This document shows positions 1 through 11,100 of a stretch of DNA of 64,000 nucleotides, piece by piece. The DNA is taken from positions 128,717,711-128,781,710 of the forward strand of contig CM042694.1 of NCBI GenBank assembly GCA_023614405.1, read 5' to 3'. The position numbers were made by a program, and so were the translations under genes. The notes beneath the pieces were generated by a model. That model saw nothing but the letters and a program-made list of their open reading frames with translations, had not been told where the DNA came from and did not search any database. How positions within the stretch are numbered: position 1 is the stretch's first letter; every line of letters starts with the position of its first letter. The DNA comes from Avena insularis. Taxonomy: Eukaryota > Streptophyta > Magnoliopsida > Poales > Poaceae.

Positions 1-495
1 TAGAAGATCAAATGGTATGTGTGCTTGAAACTCAGTGTTAGACTTATGAGTGATTTGGTTCAGAAGCCGAATCTGGTACGGCTCCACCCTCTGAGCAAGC
101 ACGATGACGCCACGAGAAACACCGATGAAGTAGAATCTTTTGGAAGAAGAGGGCATCAGTTAGCACTAAGATGTTTACAATGGAAAATACGAATAAATAT
201 CGGATGTGAATGTGAATCTACGATGGACGTCCATTAGATTTGTCCTGAAGCAATGACCAGTGGCGAGGTTGAGGAAGGTGAAGTCGCCAAAGTTTAGAAG
301 TGTGTGATCTATCATGATCCAGTTGTTGAGATGGAATTCGGGCACCTTTAAAGTGCGGCGCTAATCGGTGCAGACTTCCCGACAAGCAGCATATGTGTCG
401 ATGTACTCCTCTTTCTCCAGCAAGTAGTCGGTGATCTTGCGAAGTGGGTCGGCCCGGAGATCGGACCAGTTCCTCTTCATCCGGCTACTGGTCAT
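1..495 (-). pseudogene. F-box / DUF295-type protein gene fragment, degenerate, runs off the left edge
   Basis: Read on the minus strand from an ATG at 495, the frame gives an F-box-like start (NWSDLRADPLRKITDYLLEK, then YAACREVC). This matches the usual plant pattern of W-x-D-L-P-x-D-x-L-x-x-I followed by a conserved VCR-x-W segment. A TAG at 361-363 sits where that family normally has Trp. Beyond it the same frame continues with FTFLNLATGHCFR, which resembles the start of the DUF295 beta-propeller region found behind many grass F-boxes. Further left the frame breaks near 190 and continues in another frame (RFYFIGVSRGVIVLAQR). In intact relatives the F-box binds SKP1 in an SCF ubiquitin ligase. 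This copy has at least one stop and one frameshift, so it is a relic. The family call rests on motif memory only. Confidence 0.6.
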
Positions 496-1451
496 GGCTT
501 ACGTGAGGGAATGTTTTGATCGAGGAAGAAAGAAGAACTACCACTGCAAGGAGAAGAAGAAGAGGAGAATAGACGAGGGAGACAAAGCGGAACTGCGACT
601 GCAAGGAGACGAGGAGACGAGGGAGAAGAAGCAGAACTGCCACTTCAAGTTTGGATCAATGGGCTTTTTTCGGAACTAGCGCGTGAACCAGCCATGCACT
701 GCATGCAAGTTTTGATCAAACAGACTGACATGTGGGACCTGCTAAAAAATTCTGTAAAGTGTTACCGTGCATAGTGCGCTGACAGGTGGCATGTTTTCTG
801 ACTGGCGGGCCCGCCTCCTCCACCTTCGACGGCGCACGTCCCAGGTTCGAGGGCTGGTGCCGCCCACCAACACATTATTGTGAAATTTTCCATGCTTTGT
901 CGCAACTAGCTCCGCTCCTCTGCTCCTGCCGCCGCCACTCCACTCAGTCATGCACCGCTCTCATCGTCCCCTTGGGCCGTCATCCTCCCGCCCTCCCCTC
1001 CCTGCCATCCCCTCACGTCCGCTCCCCTCCCTGCCACCGTCCACCGCCCAGGCACGTCTTGAAACGAAAACCGAGAGTCGGCCGTTGGGTTAGGGGCCCA
1101 ACGACGCTGGTGATCCAGATCCTGCTCGGAGATGGATCCTACGAGGCTTGAGAACACGAAGATGGGTCCTGCGCGGCTGGAGAGCACGAAATCTCCTTCA
1201 AGTCTGGAGAGCACAGAGGACAACGAAACACGGGAAGAGGAAGCGGGGTGCAGAGCTTTGGAGGTATGGAGCCCGGAGAAGGTGTCGTGCATCCACATTG
1301 AAGGGTAAGAACTGTGATTCCTTTTCTGCATACCCCAATTATCGTTTCTAGTCCTGTGGTGATGGCAAGGATATGTGTTGGTAATCGCAGGATGTCTGTA
1401 TAGCTTGTCCTTGAGAATGATGCTTTTTCAAGCAAGCATGAAGGCACTAAA
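496..1451. other. Gene-free spacer upstream of the MULE transposase relic
   Basis: I see no convincing gene. Positions about 520-660 are purine-rich, with repeated GAGGAGAAGAAG- and CTGCAAGGAGA-like words. Positions about 800-1080 are GC- and CT-rich. Short open frames exist on both strands but overlap each other and have low-complexity composition. The stretch from about 1100 to 1450 may be the leader of the transposase gene. I could not identify terminal inverted repeats or a 9-bp target duplication here. Confidence 0.4.
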
Positions 1452-1639
1452 ATGTGTGGCGGTGCGGATGATGATGAGAAAGCATATCTAGATGTGGCTG
1501 CTGACCCTGATAGGATGGAGAGTAGGGAATATGTGGTTGATTCGAACTTTGAGCCTGACTATGGGACTGATGAGGAAGAGGAATGTGAAGATGTGGAAAT
1601 GGGATGTAGATACGACGACAAAGACGAGGACAGGCCAGT

Positions 1640-1859
1640 GATACACTTTGACAGGGACAATCCTACAATTGATGAGGGGACTATCTTTCATAATGTGGAG
1701 GACTACAGATATGCAGTTGTAACCTATGCAATCAGAGTTGGGTTCGAATTTATCATTGAAAAGAGCGACCAAAAGAGATTTAGGGTGCACTGTAGGGAAA
1801 GTAATGTGTGTAAATGGAGATTACATGAATCTCCAATGCGGGGTGGACACCCATTTTAG
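1640..1859 (+). other. MuDR-type N-terminal DNA-binding domain of the MULE relic
   Basis: The segment with FHNVEDYRYAVVTYAIRVGF and later RVHCRESNVCKWRLHES has the aromatic/basic pattern and paired cysteines of the plant MuDR DNA-binding domain (WRKY/FLYWCH-like fold). That domain recognises the element's terminal inverted repeats. The frame stops at 1857-1859 within an AG/GTTGC sequence that may be the donor of a short AT-rich intron. The protein sense resumes by about 1945. The exact splice acceptor is unclear. Confidence 0.6.
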
Positions 1860-3159
1860 GTTGCAATAGCTACATTTAGTTTCAGTCTTTCTCATATTTA
1901 TTCTATTGATAATTAGCTCTAAATTATTTGGATTCTTATCGAATGCAAATCAAAGTAAACACGAAGAAACACAACTGCCCTAATACTTCTTTAAGTGATA
2001 AAATTAGACCGACGACTATCAAGTGGATTGCTCCTACTGTACTTGACTGGGTGAGGCAGGATCATAACATTGGACCTGCTGAACTTAGAGCAAAGATTAG
2101 CAAAAAGTTTAATGTTCTGATTCCTTACCACAGAGTCTTTAATGGGAAGGAGATGGCTCTAGACTTCATTCAAGCCAAGTGGAATGATAGTTTTCACATG
2201 CTGTATAGTTTTAAAGCTTAGGTAGAGAAAACATCACCTGGAAGTGTTGTTGACATTGATTACAAGGTTGTGAAAGGAAGAGAAAAGGTCTCGAGGGGGG
2301 TCAGGTATAAGTAGGCAGATAAGAAATGCTTCAGGAGATGTTTTGTCTGCCTGAAGGCATGCTGGAAGGGGTTCTTAGATGGCTACAGGCCATACTTAGC
2401 AATAGGCGCAACTTCTTTAACAAGGAAGTTCAGGGGACATGTTGCTTCTGCTTGTGCTTTGGATGCGCATAATTGGCTTCTACCCGTGCTTATGCTGTTC
2501 TTGAGGGTGAATCAAATGAAAGCTGGACATGGTTCATGTAGAGACTACGGGCAGTAATTGGTCACCCTGAAGGCTTGGTGATACACACCGGTGCATGCAA
2601 CGGTCTTGAGAATGCTGTTGATGCTGTGTTTCCTAGGGTTGAGCATAGGGAATGCATGCGGCACCTCGCTACTAACTTCACGAAGAAGTTCAAAGGAAAG
2701 ATCGTTGAAGAGGACTTATGGAGATCAGCATACACATACACCCCAAGCACGCATGCTAATTACTTGCAGAACATGTATGTAGTGCCAAAGGTGAAAAAAT
2801 ACCTTGAAGAACATCACACCAAGCTATGGGCCAGAAGCAAGTTTGGCGAGTTAAGCAAGGTGGATTTGGTTTGCAATAATTTGGCAGGGAGTTTCAATGA
2901 TAAGCTTTCGGGCATGAATACACTTGGAATTGTTATTTTGTTAGATACAATAAGACAGTGCATAATGGTGAAGATAGATTTAAGGCAAAGAATTTGTGCA
3001 AGAAAATTTTTAGGCCATAAAATTGTTCCAAAGGTGGTTATGTTACTGAATGTAAGAACCAGGGCAATGAGAACGATAAAGATGAGGATGGTTAGAAGTT
3101 CCAGAACGTTGGCTGAGGTTTATGCAGAATACAAGAGTGGAAGTGAACGGAGGTACACT

Positions 3160-3535
3160 GTAGACATTGGAAACAAGACTTATTCATGCAGACAGTGGCA
3201 GATTACTAGTCTGCCATGTCACCATTCAATTTACTTCATCTTAAAGCTTAGAGGTAGCAGAGCTGAAATAGAGAACTATGTCGACAACTATTTCTTTGTG
3301 GAAAAGTTTGCTACAACTTATGCAGAAATCATACCACCTATGGCCGATGAAAATGATTGGGAGATTGTCGATCCAAGGTTCAAACTTCAACCACAGGTTC
3401 TTAGGAGGCCACCCGGGAGGCCTAGAAAGCTAAGGATCGAAGCCTCCACCGATAAAGGTTCAAGGCTGGGAGCTAGGAAAAGGAAATGCAAATGTTGTGG
3501 CGGATTCGGCCATATCAAGAGGTTGTGCAAAAACC
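3160..3535 (+). other. SWIM zinc finger and CCHC knuckle of the MULE relic
   Basis: The SWIM motif normally reads C-x-C-x(n)-C-x-H. Here it reads YSCRQWQITSLPCHH, so the first zinc ligand is replaced by Tyr (TAT at 3181-3183) while the other three remain. Downstream, a proline/arginine stretch (RRPPGRPRKLR) resembles an AT-hook-like basic linker. CKCCGGFGHIKRLC then fits the retroviral-type C-x2-C-x4-H-x4-C knuckle with all ligands intact. The tail (about 3560-3850) is charged, Glu/Lys-rich and of no recognised fold. Confidence 0.65.
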
Positions 3536-3861
3536 TAGTTAGACATGATATTGTCCCTATTCACACCCCGGTGGCAGAAAATGAGGCTTCTCAGCCAGAA
3601 CTGGAGGAAGAGCAACGCGAAGATGGTGATAAGCACTCGGAGGAAAACGTACTTAAGCAGCCAATTTATGAAGAAGTGGAGGTGCCAGCGAGAAAAGGGT
3701 GTGAAAAGAAACAAAAGGGTAAGCGGAACAGGGAGGAAAGGGCAAATAATGGAGGTGTATTAGAATATGAACAAGTTGCAGGGGTGATTGAGGATGTTCT
3801 TGAGGATCTTTCGGCTAACTACAAGAGAAATAATAAATCCCTGCCAATTTCATCTTTGTAA

Positions 3862-4699
3862 GATTCTCCGGATGAAAGGTAAGCTTAAAAATTGTTTTAT
3901 TTGTCATTTTATCATTTTTTTATCCTCATCAACTGATGCTTAATGCAGCGTGGGCTAGCAAACTAATAAGAGGAGCAGAAAGATGCAGGCATAGTAACGT
4001 CGTATGTTGAATTATATCATTGAAACTAAACTAGTCGTGTCATCTTTATTTATATCTGGCGCGTGCAACGTGTCTGTGATGGGGTCATGTGGACCAGATT
4101 ACAATTTTTTAAATATTATTACATTAATTTTTTACCTGCGTTTGGACGCGGCTACTAGTTCCCATCTCCCTTGCATTCCCATCTCCTCTGGTGCACTCAA
4201 GAATTATGGATGTGCCATCAAGTAGCAGAGTCAGCATATTGTCCCATCAGATGCGAAAGCAATGACTTTGTTTGTTCAGAATTTGACGATGTTTGATTAG
4301 TTTGAAAGACAGAGAAACCTAAAGCATGTATCTAGACATGTTTTGGGTATAGACACATTTATTAAATATCTAATAAAACTGAGTCAGTTATATCTGGACA
4401 GGAGTACTACACTATTACAACACGATCAATCCCTTTTCCTCTGGTGCACTCCAAATTATGGTTGTGCCATCAAGTGCTGGGAGCAGAGTCAGCGTATTGT
4501 CCCATCAGATATGCCAGGAACGTGTGAACTTTATTTTCAGGATCAGACAAGTTTCAATCGACTAGTTTCAAAGAAAAAGACAACTAAAACATGGCCAACA
4601 TATATAGATTATGACGATAATAGACCATGACTCAAGTGACCTAGATCCAAAGAGGGCATTAAGATACCGTACATAGATTTAATTTATACCTAAGTGGCC
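3862..4699. repeat. Gene-free spacer with a diverged direct repeat
   Basis: No gene is visible. Two diverged copies of a roughly 70-bp sequence lie in direct orientation at 4183-4251 and 4436-4510. Each starts near CCTCTGGTGCACTC and ends GTCCCATCAGAT. The second has a short insertion (GCTGGGA) relative to the first. The sequence between them is AT-rich. This may be the 3' non-coding part of the MULE or an unrelated duplication. Confidence 0.6.
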
Positions 4700-5305
4700 C
4701 TAATCGACTATGATGCTCCCGCGGTCTCCGTCATTGACGACGCTGTCCGTGTCGCCGCCAACCTCCTTCACGTTGGAATCAATGCCGACATTCCCGGCAA
4801 CGTTCCTCCTCCTCATGGATTCTTCATGACGCGTTGCATCGATAACAGTGGAGGTCGTACGCCCAGGCACTACCCATAAGTGCTGCCTCCCTTTGGGTTT
4901 GCGCAGATCCGGGTGGATCTCCCGCCGGTGGGTTTTGCACAGCTCAATCTACGCAGCCCGCTCCTTCTTGAACAGCTTTCGCCAGTATGCGCTCGTGCGC
5001 GAGTACCGTGCCATTGCCCTCTTCTGCTCCGACAGCTGGCGGCAACGCTCCTCGATCTGCCTCGCCAACGCGTCGTCGTGCTAGAGCGGCGCGACAGGAA
5101 TCCCGGCGTAGTTGAGCTCGAAGCCGGCCGGAAGCCTCACGAACGGCGGTGCGAGTATGTCGTAGTGGGCGAACATCTGAGCCTCGTGCAAGCTAAGTTT
5201 GGGCCTCTCCCTCTCCATGGCGATGAAGGAACACAATCTGAGCTTCGGCCCCGAGGTTAAGGGGATAAGGGCAAGGAGTAGGCCCAGCGTCATTGCCACT
5301 GCCAA
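4700..5305 (-). pseudogene. Relic of an unnamed grass ORF (about 200 codons, two stops)
   Basis: On the minus strand one frame stays protein-like from 5305 to a stop at 4700-4702, broken only by TAG near 5081 (after NYAGIPVAPL) and TAG near 4945 (after KLFKKERAA). Recognisable stretches are HEAQMFAHYDILAPPFVRLP, ALARQIEER, QLSEQKRAMARYSR and LWVVPGRTTSTVI. The order (pro-rich LPAG..GIPVAPL, then charged helix, then W-VVPGRT) recalls a hypothetical-protein family that I remember as repeated in grass genomes. I know of no function and propose none. The stops make it a pseudogene. Its opposite-strand frames are shadows. Confidence 0.5.
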
Positions 5306-5387
5306 TCACTTCGCAGAACAGACTTCTCGCGGATCGCCCTCACGAAGGACATCCTTATCGTCCATGCACCCTCATCCAACGACGCCT

Positions 5388-5454
5388 AACAATCGGGGAT
5401 CGGGTCTTCTAGAAGCCTAGAGCGGTTGCTGGTTAGCTCTGCGTCCCGATTGTT
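5388..5454. repeat. Nested inverted repeat beside the left satellite boundary
   Basis: AACAATCGGG (5388-5397) and CCCGATTGTT (5445-5454) are perfect reverse complements. Inside them AGAGC (5419-5423) pairs with GCTCT (5436-5440), and CTTCTAGAAG (5406-5415) is itself a palindrome. Together they could fold as a hairpin immediately before the first satellite module at about 5481. No target duplication was identified, so calling it a transposon end would be guesswork. Confidence 0.5.
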
Positions 5455-6303
5455 TGTGGCCAACGGCTGTAGTTGAAAATAATACACATTTCAATGACAC
5501 TGGTGGATCCATATGTGGTCTCTAAAGAGAACACACATGCAATGACTCTAGCTGTGGTTAATGAGAATAACACACATGCAATGACACTGGTGGATCCATA
5601 TGTGGTATGTGAAAAGAACACACATGCAATGACTCTGGTTGTTGTTAGTAAAAAGAGCACACATGCAATGACACTGGTGGATCCATGTGTGGTCTCTGAA
5701 GATAACACACATGCAATGACACTGGTGGATCCATATGTGGATTGTGAAAAGAATAGTCATTAAATGACTCTAGTTGTTGTTAGTAAAAAGAACACACATG
5801 CAATGACACTGGTGGATCCATGTGTGGTCTCTGAAGAGAACACACATGCAATGACTCTAGCCGTGGTTAATGAGAAGAACAGAAATGCAATGACACTGGT
5901 GGATCCATAGGTGGATTGTGAAAAGAACACAAATGCAATGACTCTAGTTGTTCTTAGTAAAAAGACCACACATGCAATGACACTGGTGGATCCATGTGTG
6001 GTCTCTGAAGAGAACACACATTTCAATGACACTGGTGGATCCATATGTGGTATGTGAAAAGAATAGTCATTAAATTACTCTAGTTGTTGTTAGTAAAAAG
6101 AGCACACATGCAATTACACTAGTGGATCCATGTGTGGTCTCTAAAGAGAACACACATGCAATGAATCTAGATGTGGTTAATGAGAAAAACACACATGCAA
6201 TGACATTGGTGGATCCATGTGTGGTCTTTGAAGAGAACACACATTTCAATGACTCTGGTGGTATGTGAAAAGAGCACACATGCAATGACGTTGAAGGATC
6301 CAT

Positions 6304-8084
6304 GTGTGGTCTCTGAAGAGAACACACATTTCAATGACACTGGTGGATCCATATGTGGTTTGTGAAAAGAATAGTCATGAAATGACTCCAGTTGTTGTCA
6401 GTAAAAATAACACACATGCAATGACACTGGTGGATCCATGTGTGGTCTTAGAAGAGAACACACATGCAATGACTCTAGCTGTGGTTAATAAGAAGATGAC
6501 ACATTTCAATGACACAGGTGGTTCCATATGTGGTATGTGAAAAGAACACACATGTAATGACTCTAGTTGTTGTTAGTAAAAAGAACACACATGCAATGAC
6601 ATTGGTGGATCCATGTGTGGTCTCTGAAGAGAACACCCATTTCAATGACACTGGATGATCCATATGTGGTATGTGAAAAGAAGAGTCATGAAATGACTCC
6701 AGTTGTTGTTAGTAAAAAGAACAAACATGCAATGACACTGGTGGATCCATGTGTGGTCTCTAAAGATAACACACATGCAATGACTCTGGTTGTTGTTAGT
6801 AAAAAGCGCACACATGCAATGACACTTGTTGTTGTTAGCAAAAAGAGCACACATGCAATGATACTGGTGGATCCATGCGTGGTCTCTGAAGAGAACACAA
6901 ATTTCAATGACACTGGTGGATCCATATGTGGTTTGTGAAAAGAATAGTCATGAAATGACTCCAGTTGTTCTTAGTAAAAATAACACACATGCAATGACAC
7001 TGGTGGATCCACGTGTGGTCTCAGAAGAGAACACACATGCAATGACTCTAGCTGTGGTTAATGAGAAGATGACACATTTCTATGACACAGGTGGTTCCAT
7101 ATGTGGTATGTGAAAAGAACACACATGCAATGACTCTAGTTGTTGTTAGTAAAAAGAACACACAAGCAATGACATTGGTGGATCCATGTGTGGTCTCTAA
7201 AGAGAACACACATTTCAATGACACTGGTTGATCCATATGTGGGATGTGAAAAGAATAGTCATGAAATGACTCCAGTTGTTGTTAGTAAAAAGAACACACA
7301 TGCAATGACACAGGTGGATCCATGTGTGGTCTCTGAAGATAACACACATGCAATGACTCTGGTTGTTGTTAGTAAAAAGCGCACACATGCAATGACACTT
7401 GTTGTTGTTAGCAAAAAGAGCACACATGCAATGATACTGGTGGATCCATGTGTGGTCTCTGAAGAGAACACAAATTTCAATGACACTGGTGGATCCATAT
7501 GTGGTTTGTGAAAAGAATAGTCATGAAATGACTCCAGTTGTTCTTAGTAAAAATAACACGCATGCAATGACACTGGTGGATCCACGTGTGGTCTCAGAAG
7601 AGAACACACATGCAATGACTCTAGCTGTGGTTAATGAGAAGATGACACATTTCTATGACACAGGTGGTTCCATATGTGGTATGTGAAAAGAACACACATG
7701 CAATGACTCTAGTTGTTGTTAGTAAAAAGAACACACAAGCAATGACATTGGTGGATCCATGTGTGGTCTCTAAAGAGAACACACATTTCAATGACACTGG
7801 TTGATCCATATGTGGGATGTGAAAAGAATAGTCATGAAATGACTCCAGTTGTTGTTAGTAAAAAGAACACACATGCAATGACACAGGTGGATCCATGTGT
7901 GGTCTCTGAAGATAACACACATGCAATGACTCTGGTTGTTGTTAGTAAAAAGAGCACACATGCAATGACACTTGTTGTTGTTAGCAAAAAGAGCACGCAT
8001 GCAATGACACTGGTGGATCCATGTATGGTCTCTGAAGAGAACACACATTTCAATGGCACTTGTGGATCCATATGTGGTATGTGA
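6304..8084. repeat. 573-bp higher-order repeat block
   Basis: The same module sequence with the same private variants recurs at exactly 573-bp spacing: block starts at 6304, 6877 and 7450, and companion starts at 6615, 7188 and 7761. The unit decomposes into module sums 262 + 175 + 136 bp. Copies 2 and 3 are almost identical, which points to recent unequal exchange. The third companion copy diverges after about 8040. Confidence 0.85.
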
Positions 8085-9582
8085 AAAGAACACACATGCA
8101 ATAACTCCAGTTGTTGTTAGTAAAAAGAACACACATGCAATGACACTAGTGGATCCATGTGTGGTCTCTGGAGAGAACACACATGCAATGACTCTAGCTG
8201 TGGTTAATGAGAAGAAGACACATTTCAATGATACTGGTGGATCCATATCTGGTATGTGAAAAGAATAGTCATGAAATGACTCTAGTTATTGTTAGTAAAA
8301 AGAGCACACATGCAATTACACTGGTGGATCCATGTGTGGTCTCTGAAGAGAACACTCATGCAATGAATCTAGCTGTGGTTAATGAGAAGAACACACATGC
8401 AATGACACTGGTTGTTGTTAGTCAAAAGAGCAATCATGCAATGACACTGGTGGATCCATGTGTGGTCTCTAAAGAGAACACAAATTTCAATGACACTGGT
8501 GGATCCATATTTGGTGTGTGAAAAGATCACACATGCAATGACTCTAGTTGTTGTTAGTAAAAAGAACACACATGCAATGACACTGGTGGATCCATGTGTG
8601 GTCTCTGAAGAGAACACACATGCAATGACTCTAGCTGTGGTTACTGAAGAGAACACACATTTCAATGACACTGGTGGATCCAAATGTGGTATGTGAAAAG
8701 AACACACATGAAATGACTCCAGTTGTTGTTAGTAAAAAGAACAAACATGCAATGACACTGGTGGATCCATGTGTGGTCTCTAAGAGAACACACATTTCAA
8801 TGACACTGGTGGATCCATATGTGGTATGTGAAAAGAACACACATGCAATGATTCCAGTTGTTATTAGTAAAAAGAACACACATGCAACGACACTGGTGGA
8901 TCCATGTGTGGTCTCTGAAGAGAACACACATGCAATGACTCTAGTTGTGGTTAATGAGAAGAACACACATTTTAATGACACTGGTTGATCCATATGTGGT
9001 ATGTGAAAAGAACACACATGCAATGACTCTAATTGTTGTTAGTAAAAAGAACACGCATGCAATGACACTGGTGGATCCATGTGTGGTCTTTGAAGAGAAC
9101 ACACATTTCAATGACACTGGTGGATCCATATGTGGTATGTGAAAAGAATAGTCCTGAAATGACTCCAGTTGTTGTTAGTAAAAAGAACACACATGCAATG
9201 ACACTGGTGGATCCATGTGTGGTCTTTTAAGAGAACCACATGCAATGACTCTGGTTGTTGTTAGTAAAAAGAGCACACATGCAATGGCACCAGTTGTTGT
9301 TAGTAAAAATATCACACATGTAATGACTCTGGTGGATCCATGTGTGGTCTCCGAAGAGAACACACATTTCAATGACACTGGTGATTCCATATGTGGTATG
9401 TGAAAAGAACACACATGCAATGACACCAGTTGTTGTTAGTAAAAAGAACACACATGCAATGACACTAGTGGATACATGTGTGGTCTCTGAAGAGAACACA
9501 CATGCAATGACTCTAGCTGTGCTTAATGAGAAGAACACACATTTCAATGACACAGGTGGATCCATATGTGGTATGTGAAAAG

Positions 9583-9850
9583 AACACACATGCAATGACT
9601 AGTTGTTGTTAGTAAAAAGAACACACATGCAATGACACTGGTGGATTCATGTGTGTTCTCTGAAGAGAACACACATTTCAATGACACTGGTGGATCCATA
9701 TGTGGTATGTGAAAAGAACACACATGCAATGACTAGTTGTTGTTAGTAAAAAGAACACACATGCAATGACACTGGTGGATTCATGTGTGTTCTCTGAAGA
9801 GAACACACATTTCAATGACACTGGTGGATCCATATGTGGTATGTGAAAAT
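9583..9850. repeat. Perfect 134-bp tandem duplication within the satellite
   Basis: Copies at 9583-9716 and 9717-9850 each consist of a shortened D module (37 bp, GACTAGTTG instead of GACTCTAGTTG), an A module with GGATTCATGTGTGTTC, and a C module. They differ only at the last base. The shortened D module is a useful private marker and recurs near 13081, 14627, 16657, 18861, 29521 and 63427. Confidence 0.85.
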
Positions 9851-11100
9851 AACACACATGCAATTACACTGGTGGATCCATGTGTGGTCTGTGAAGAGAA
9901 CACACATGTAATGACTCTAGCTATGGTTAATGAGAAGAACACACATGCAATGACACTGGTGGATCCATAGGTGGATTGTGAAAAGAACACACATGCAATG
10001 ACTCTGGTTGTTGTTAGTAAAAAGAACACACATGCAATGACACAGGTGGATCCATGTGTGGTCTCTGAAGAGAACACACATTTCAATGATACTGGTGGAT
10101 CCATATGTGGTAATTAAAAAGAATAGTCATGAAATGACTCCAGTTCTTATTAGTAAAAAGAGCACACATGCAATTACACTAGTGGATCCATGCCTTGTTT
10201 CTAAAGAGAACAGACATGCAATGAATCTAGCTGTGGTTAATGAGAAGAACACACATGCAATGACACTGGTGGATCCATGTGTGGTCTTTGAAGAGAACAC
10301 ACATTTCAATGACTCTGGTGGTATGTTAAAAGAGCACACATGCAATGACACTGGTGGATCCACGTGTGGTCTCTGAAGAGAACACACATTTCAATGACAC
10401 TGGTGGATCCATATGTGGTTTGTGAAAAGAATAGTCATGAAATGACTCCTGTTGTTGTTAGTAAAAATAACACACATGCAATGACACTGGTGGATCCATG
10501 TGTGGTCTTAGAAGAGAACACACATGCAATGACTCTAGCTGTGGTTAATGAGAAGATGACACATTTCAATGACACAGGTGGATCCATATGTGGTATGTGA
10601 AAGGAACACACATGCAATGCCTCTAGTTGTTGTTAGTAAAAAGAACACACATGCAATTACATTGGTGGATCCATGTGCGGTCTCTGAGGAGAACACACAT
10701 TTCAATGACACTGGTGGATCCATATGTGGTATGTGAAAAGAATAGTCATGAAATGACTCCAGATGTTGTTAGTAAAAAGAACACACATGCAATGACATTG
10801 GTGGATCCATGTGTGGTCTCTGAAGAGAACACACATGCAATGACTCTGGTTGTTAGTAAAAAGAGCACACATGCAATGACACTGGTTGTTGTTAGCAAAA
10901 AGAGCACACATGCAGTGACACTGGTGGATCCATGTGTGGTCTCTGAAGAGAACACACATTTCAATGACACTGGTGGATCCATATGTGGTATGTGAAAAGA
11001 ACACACATGCAATGACTCCAGTTGTTGTTAGTAAAAAGAACACACACGCAATGACACTAGTGGACCATGTGTGGTCTCTGAAGAGAACACACATGCAATG

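Larger units (their letters stand above)
1452..3861 (+). pseudogene. Mutator-like element (MuDR/MULE) transposase, inactivated
   Basis: This is a degenerate copy of a plant MULE transposase, the DDE enzyme that moves Mutator-like elements. In order it has an acidic N-terminus, a MuDR DNA-binding domain (about 1670-1850), a likely small intron around 1857-1945, a linker (KWIAPTVLDWVRQ, about 2010-2060), the MULE catalytic domain (about 2380-2930), a SWIM zinc finger (about 3180-3225) and a CCHC knuckle (about 3488-3530). Damage: TAG at 2219-2221, TAG at about 2312, a frameshift near 2485 and TAG at 2539-2541. All three expected catalytic acids are glycine: GGC at 2405-2407 (in LAIGATSLT), GGT at 2590-2592 (in IHTGACNGL) and GGG at 2887-2889 (in NNLAGSFND). 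The first SWIM cysteine is Tyr (3181-3183). A stop at 3859-3861 is followed by a good splice donor (AG/GTAAGC, 3877-3884), so a final exon from 3949 may have existed. Confidence 0.85.

Noticed and set aside
786..1351. Overlapping open frames on both strands upstream of the MULE
   Set aside because: Low-complexity Pro/Arg/Ser composition, mutually overlapping, no conserved motif.
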